Assembly (NCBI RefSeq): GCF_015832195.1
Contig: NC_052031.1
Span: 6,139,850-6,203,849, forward strand
Origin: Motacilla alba alba
Taxonomy: Eukaryota > Chordata > Aves > Passeriformes > Motacillidae
Length of the DNA: 64,000 nt
Direction of reading: 5' to 3'
Below are positions 62,456 through 64,000 of the stretch, piece by piece; within the stretch, counting starts at the first letter, position 1, and the number at the start of each line of letters is the position of its first letter. Under the pieces are notes generated by a model. The model saw nothing but the letters and a program-made list of their open reading frames with translations. It was not told the origin of the DNA and searched no databases. The position numbers were made by a program, and so were the translations under genes.

Positions 62456-64000
62456 GAAGTAAATCTGTTTGCTTCTAGACCATATTCTAAATCAGTTTAT
62501 CAAAACTGACCGGGGGAAAGTTCTCCTCCTCCACTTGCTGTATTTGCTCCACACAACTGAGCCACTTGACACGTGCTCCTTTTTCCAGACACAGCCCCTC
62601 TACAGCTCCAGGAGCTGCAGAGGCTGGAACAAAGATGCCATTTGTTAATGCCAAGTGTCACGAAGGCACCACGCTGGTGTTCTCCAGCCCAGCCCACAGC
62701 CCTGCATTCCAGCTCATAATAAACAAAAGGATTTGAACAAACAGCCTCAGAGGCCAGAGCTCCTGTGACACATCACTGTTATACTCTTGGGCAAGAATTC
62801 TTACTGGTGTTTTCCAAGTGCTGCAGGAAAAGCGTCTCACTGAAAGAACTTACTTGAAATGGGGCTTGAAGTACCCTCTTCCTGGCTTATTACCAAAGAA
62901 ACCACAAAATTAGGTAACTCTAAAAATACAGTTTAGATTTCTGTAACTGGCATTCCCTACTTAAAGGATGGAGATTTTACATATTTTCTGATCAAAATTC
63001 CTTTACTGTTCAAGGTATCTTGGGAACTTGAAGCACCTAGGACGTCAGAAGTTGACAACAACATTTTTGTTGATAGAAGTACAAAAATTCAAGAGTAAAA
63101 CCTGAAAACCAGATCTCTGTACCAAACATCCCAGGCCAAACACACAAAGCCATTCTCCTGCACAGACTTCAGTCCTCACATGCTCTCTCACACTTCTATT
63201 CTGCTGCTATGTGATGCCTGCAGCCAGGAACCAGCCAATTCCATATCCTAAGCTAAGCAAGTCAGGGAACACAGTACCAGACACTTTAGGAAGATAGCTG
63301 AAAGATGATCAGTGGCACTGGCACAGGTTACCCAGGCAGTCTGTGGAATCTCTCTCCATCCTTGGAGATGGTCATGAGATGTCCTGGGCAACCAGCTCTG
63401 CACAGCCCTGCTTGAGCACAGGGTTGCACCAGATGACTTTAAGAGGTCTCTCAGCCTCAACCCTTTTGTGGTTTTCTTGCACTCTGAGAAGTGTTAAAAT
63501 GCCAGGAACAGGAGATCTGATCAAATGTGTCGGACTAGTCTTTTTTCCCCAGAGACTGAAAAAAGAACAGTTCCTTCAATTGTTTTAACCTTCCTCCCCA
63601 TATCGTGTGGCAGAGCACCGAGCCTGGAAATGAGCAGCAGCTCCTTTGTCTTCACCACTGATTACTGCTCATGGATCCCACCCAAGCCCAGGTGTCAATA
63701 GTTTAGTCTCTGGCACCAGGATGAGTTTAGACTAAGCCAGTGCCATGTCCACTACCAGGCACATTTCCCTCAAAAGCAGCATTTTCTTACTGCTGATGCA
63801 CACAACAGCAATCCTCTTGCCACACAGAAATAATCTTCCACTTTGCTCATAACAAAACTACTGAACTGAAACCAGCTACTTTCTGTTTCCTTATCTGTGA
63901 GCATATTTGTGGTGAGGATGACAAGAACTCACACACAATGAACACAAGCATTTGTCCCAGGTAACCTCTGTCACCCCTGCACCACTTGAAAACAATTTGC
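62456..64000. other. Sequence upstream of the putative first coding exon
   Basis: It contains an in-frame TGA at 62494-62492 (minus strand), a possible splice acceptor near 62510, and a CR1 3' tail (about 63300-63475). There is no CpG island and no clear promoter, so the main promoter probably lies beyond the right edge. Confidence 0.6.
63300..63475 (+). mobile_element. CR1 LINE 3' tail, decayed
   Basis: GGCACAGGTTACCCAGGCAG, TGGAATCTCTCTCCATCCTT and a final TTGCACCAGATGACTTTAAG then AGGTCTCTCAGCCTCAACCC follow the order of a CR1 tail. Confidence 0.75.

Overview
The window is vertebrate nuclear DNA, almost certainly from a bird and probably a songbird. It is AT-rich and intron-dominated, with no bacterial-style gene packing. 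It carries several CR1 LINE fragments, the dominant avian retrotransposon, and LTR fragments of types I associate with passerine endogenous retroviruses. The species is inferred; nothing in the sequence fixes it.

One host gene fills the window and runs on the minus strand: USP6NL (RN-tre), a TBC-domain GTPase-activating protein for Rab5-type GTPases. I located 13 coding exons by hand between 62455 and 10422. Each has GT/AG splice sites, each junction phase matches the next, and together they read 379 codons plus one base without a stop. They cover a short N-terminal leader, the pre-TBC region and the whole TBC catalytic domain, including the arginine finger (IDLDVNR, in the exon at 21747-21856) and the glutamine finger (YCQ, in the exon at 17715-17835). 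The proline-rich C-terminal half, which binds the Eps8 SH3 domain in mammals, is absent and must lie beyond the left edge, after an intron of at least 10.4 kb. The promoter is also not visible and is probably beyond the right edge.

Layout from left to right: 1-10421, the start of a long intron with one LTR copy; 10422-23834, eight compactly spaced exons encoding the TBC domain; 23835-36709, two introns around one exon, with two CR1 pieces, an AT microsatellite and two sets of perfect hairpins; 36710-53554, a 40-nt exon and a 16.8-kb intron; 53555-55767, two N-terminal exons flanking a second LTR copy; 55768-62397, an intron with CR1 fragments, one of them split by a solo LTR; 62398-62455, the putative first coding exon; then 1.5 kb of upstream sequence with one CR1 tail.

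I found no second protein gene, tRNA, rRNA or CRISPR array, and no convincing undescribed system. The points most worth checking are an 87-nt in-frame, stop-free intron inside the TBC domain, a set of overlapping and mutually exclusive hairpins at 31432-31479, a perfect 13-bp hairpin at 34088-34117, the nested LTR-in-CR1 insertion, and the unsettled N-terminus.
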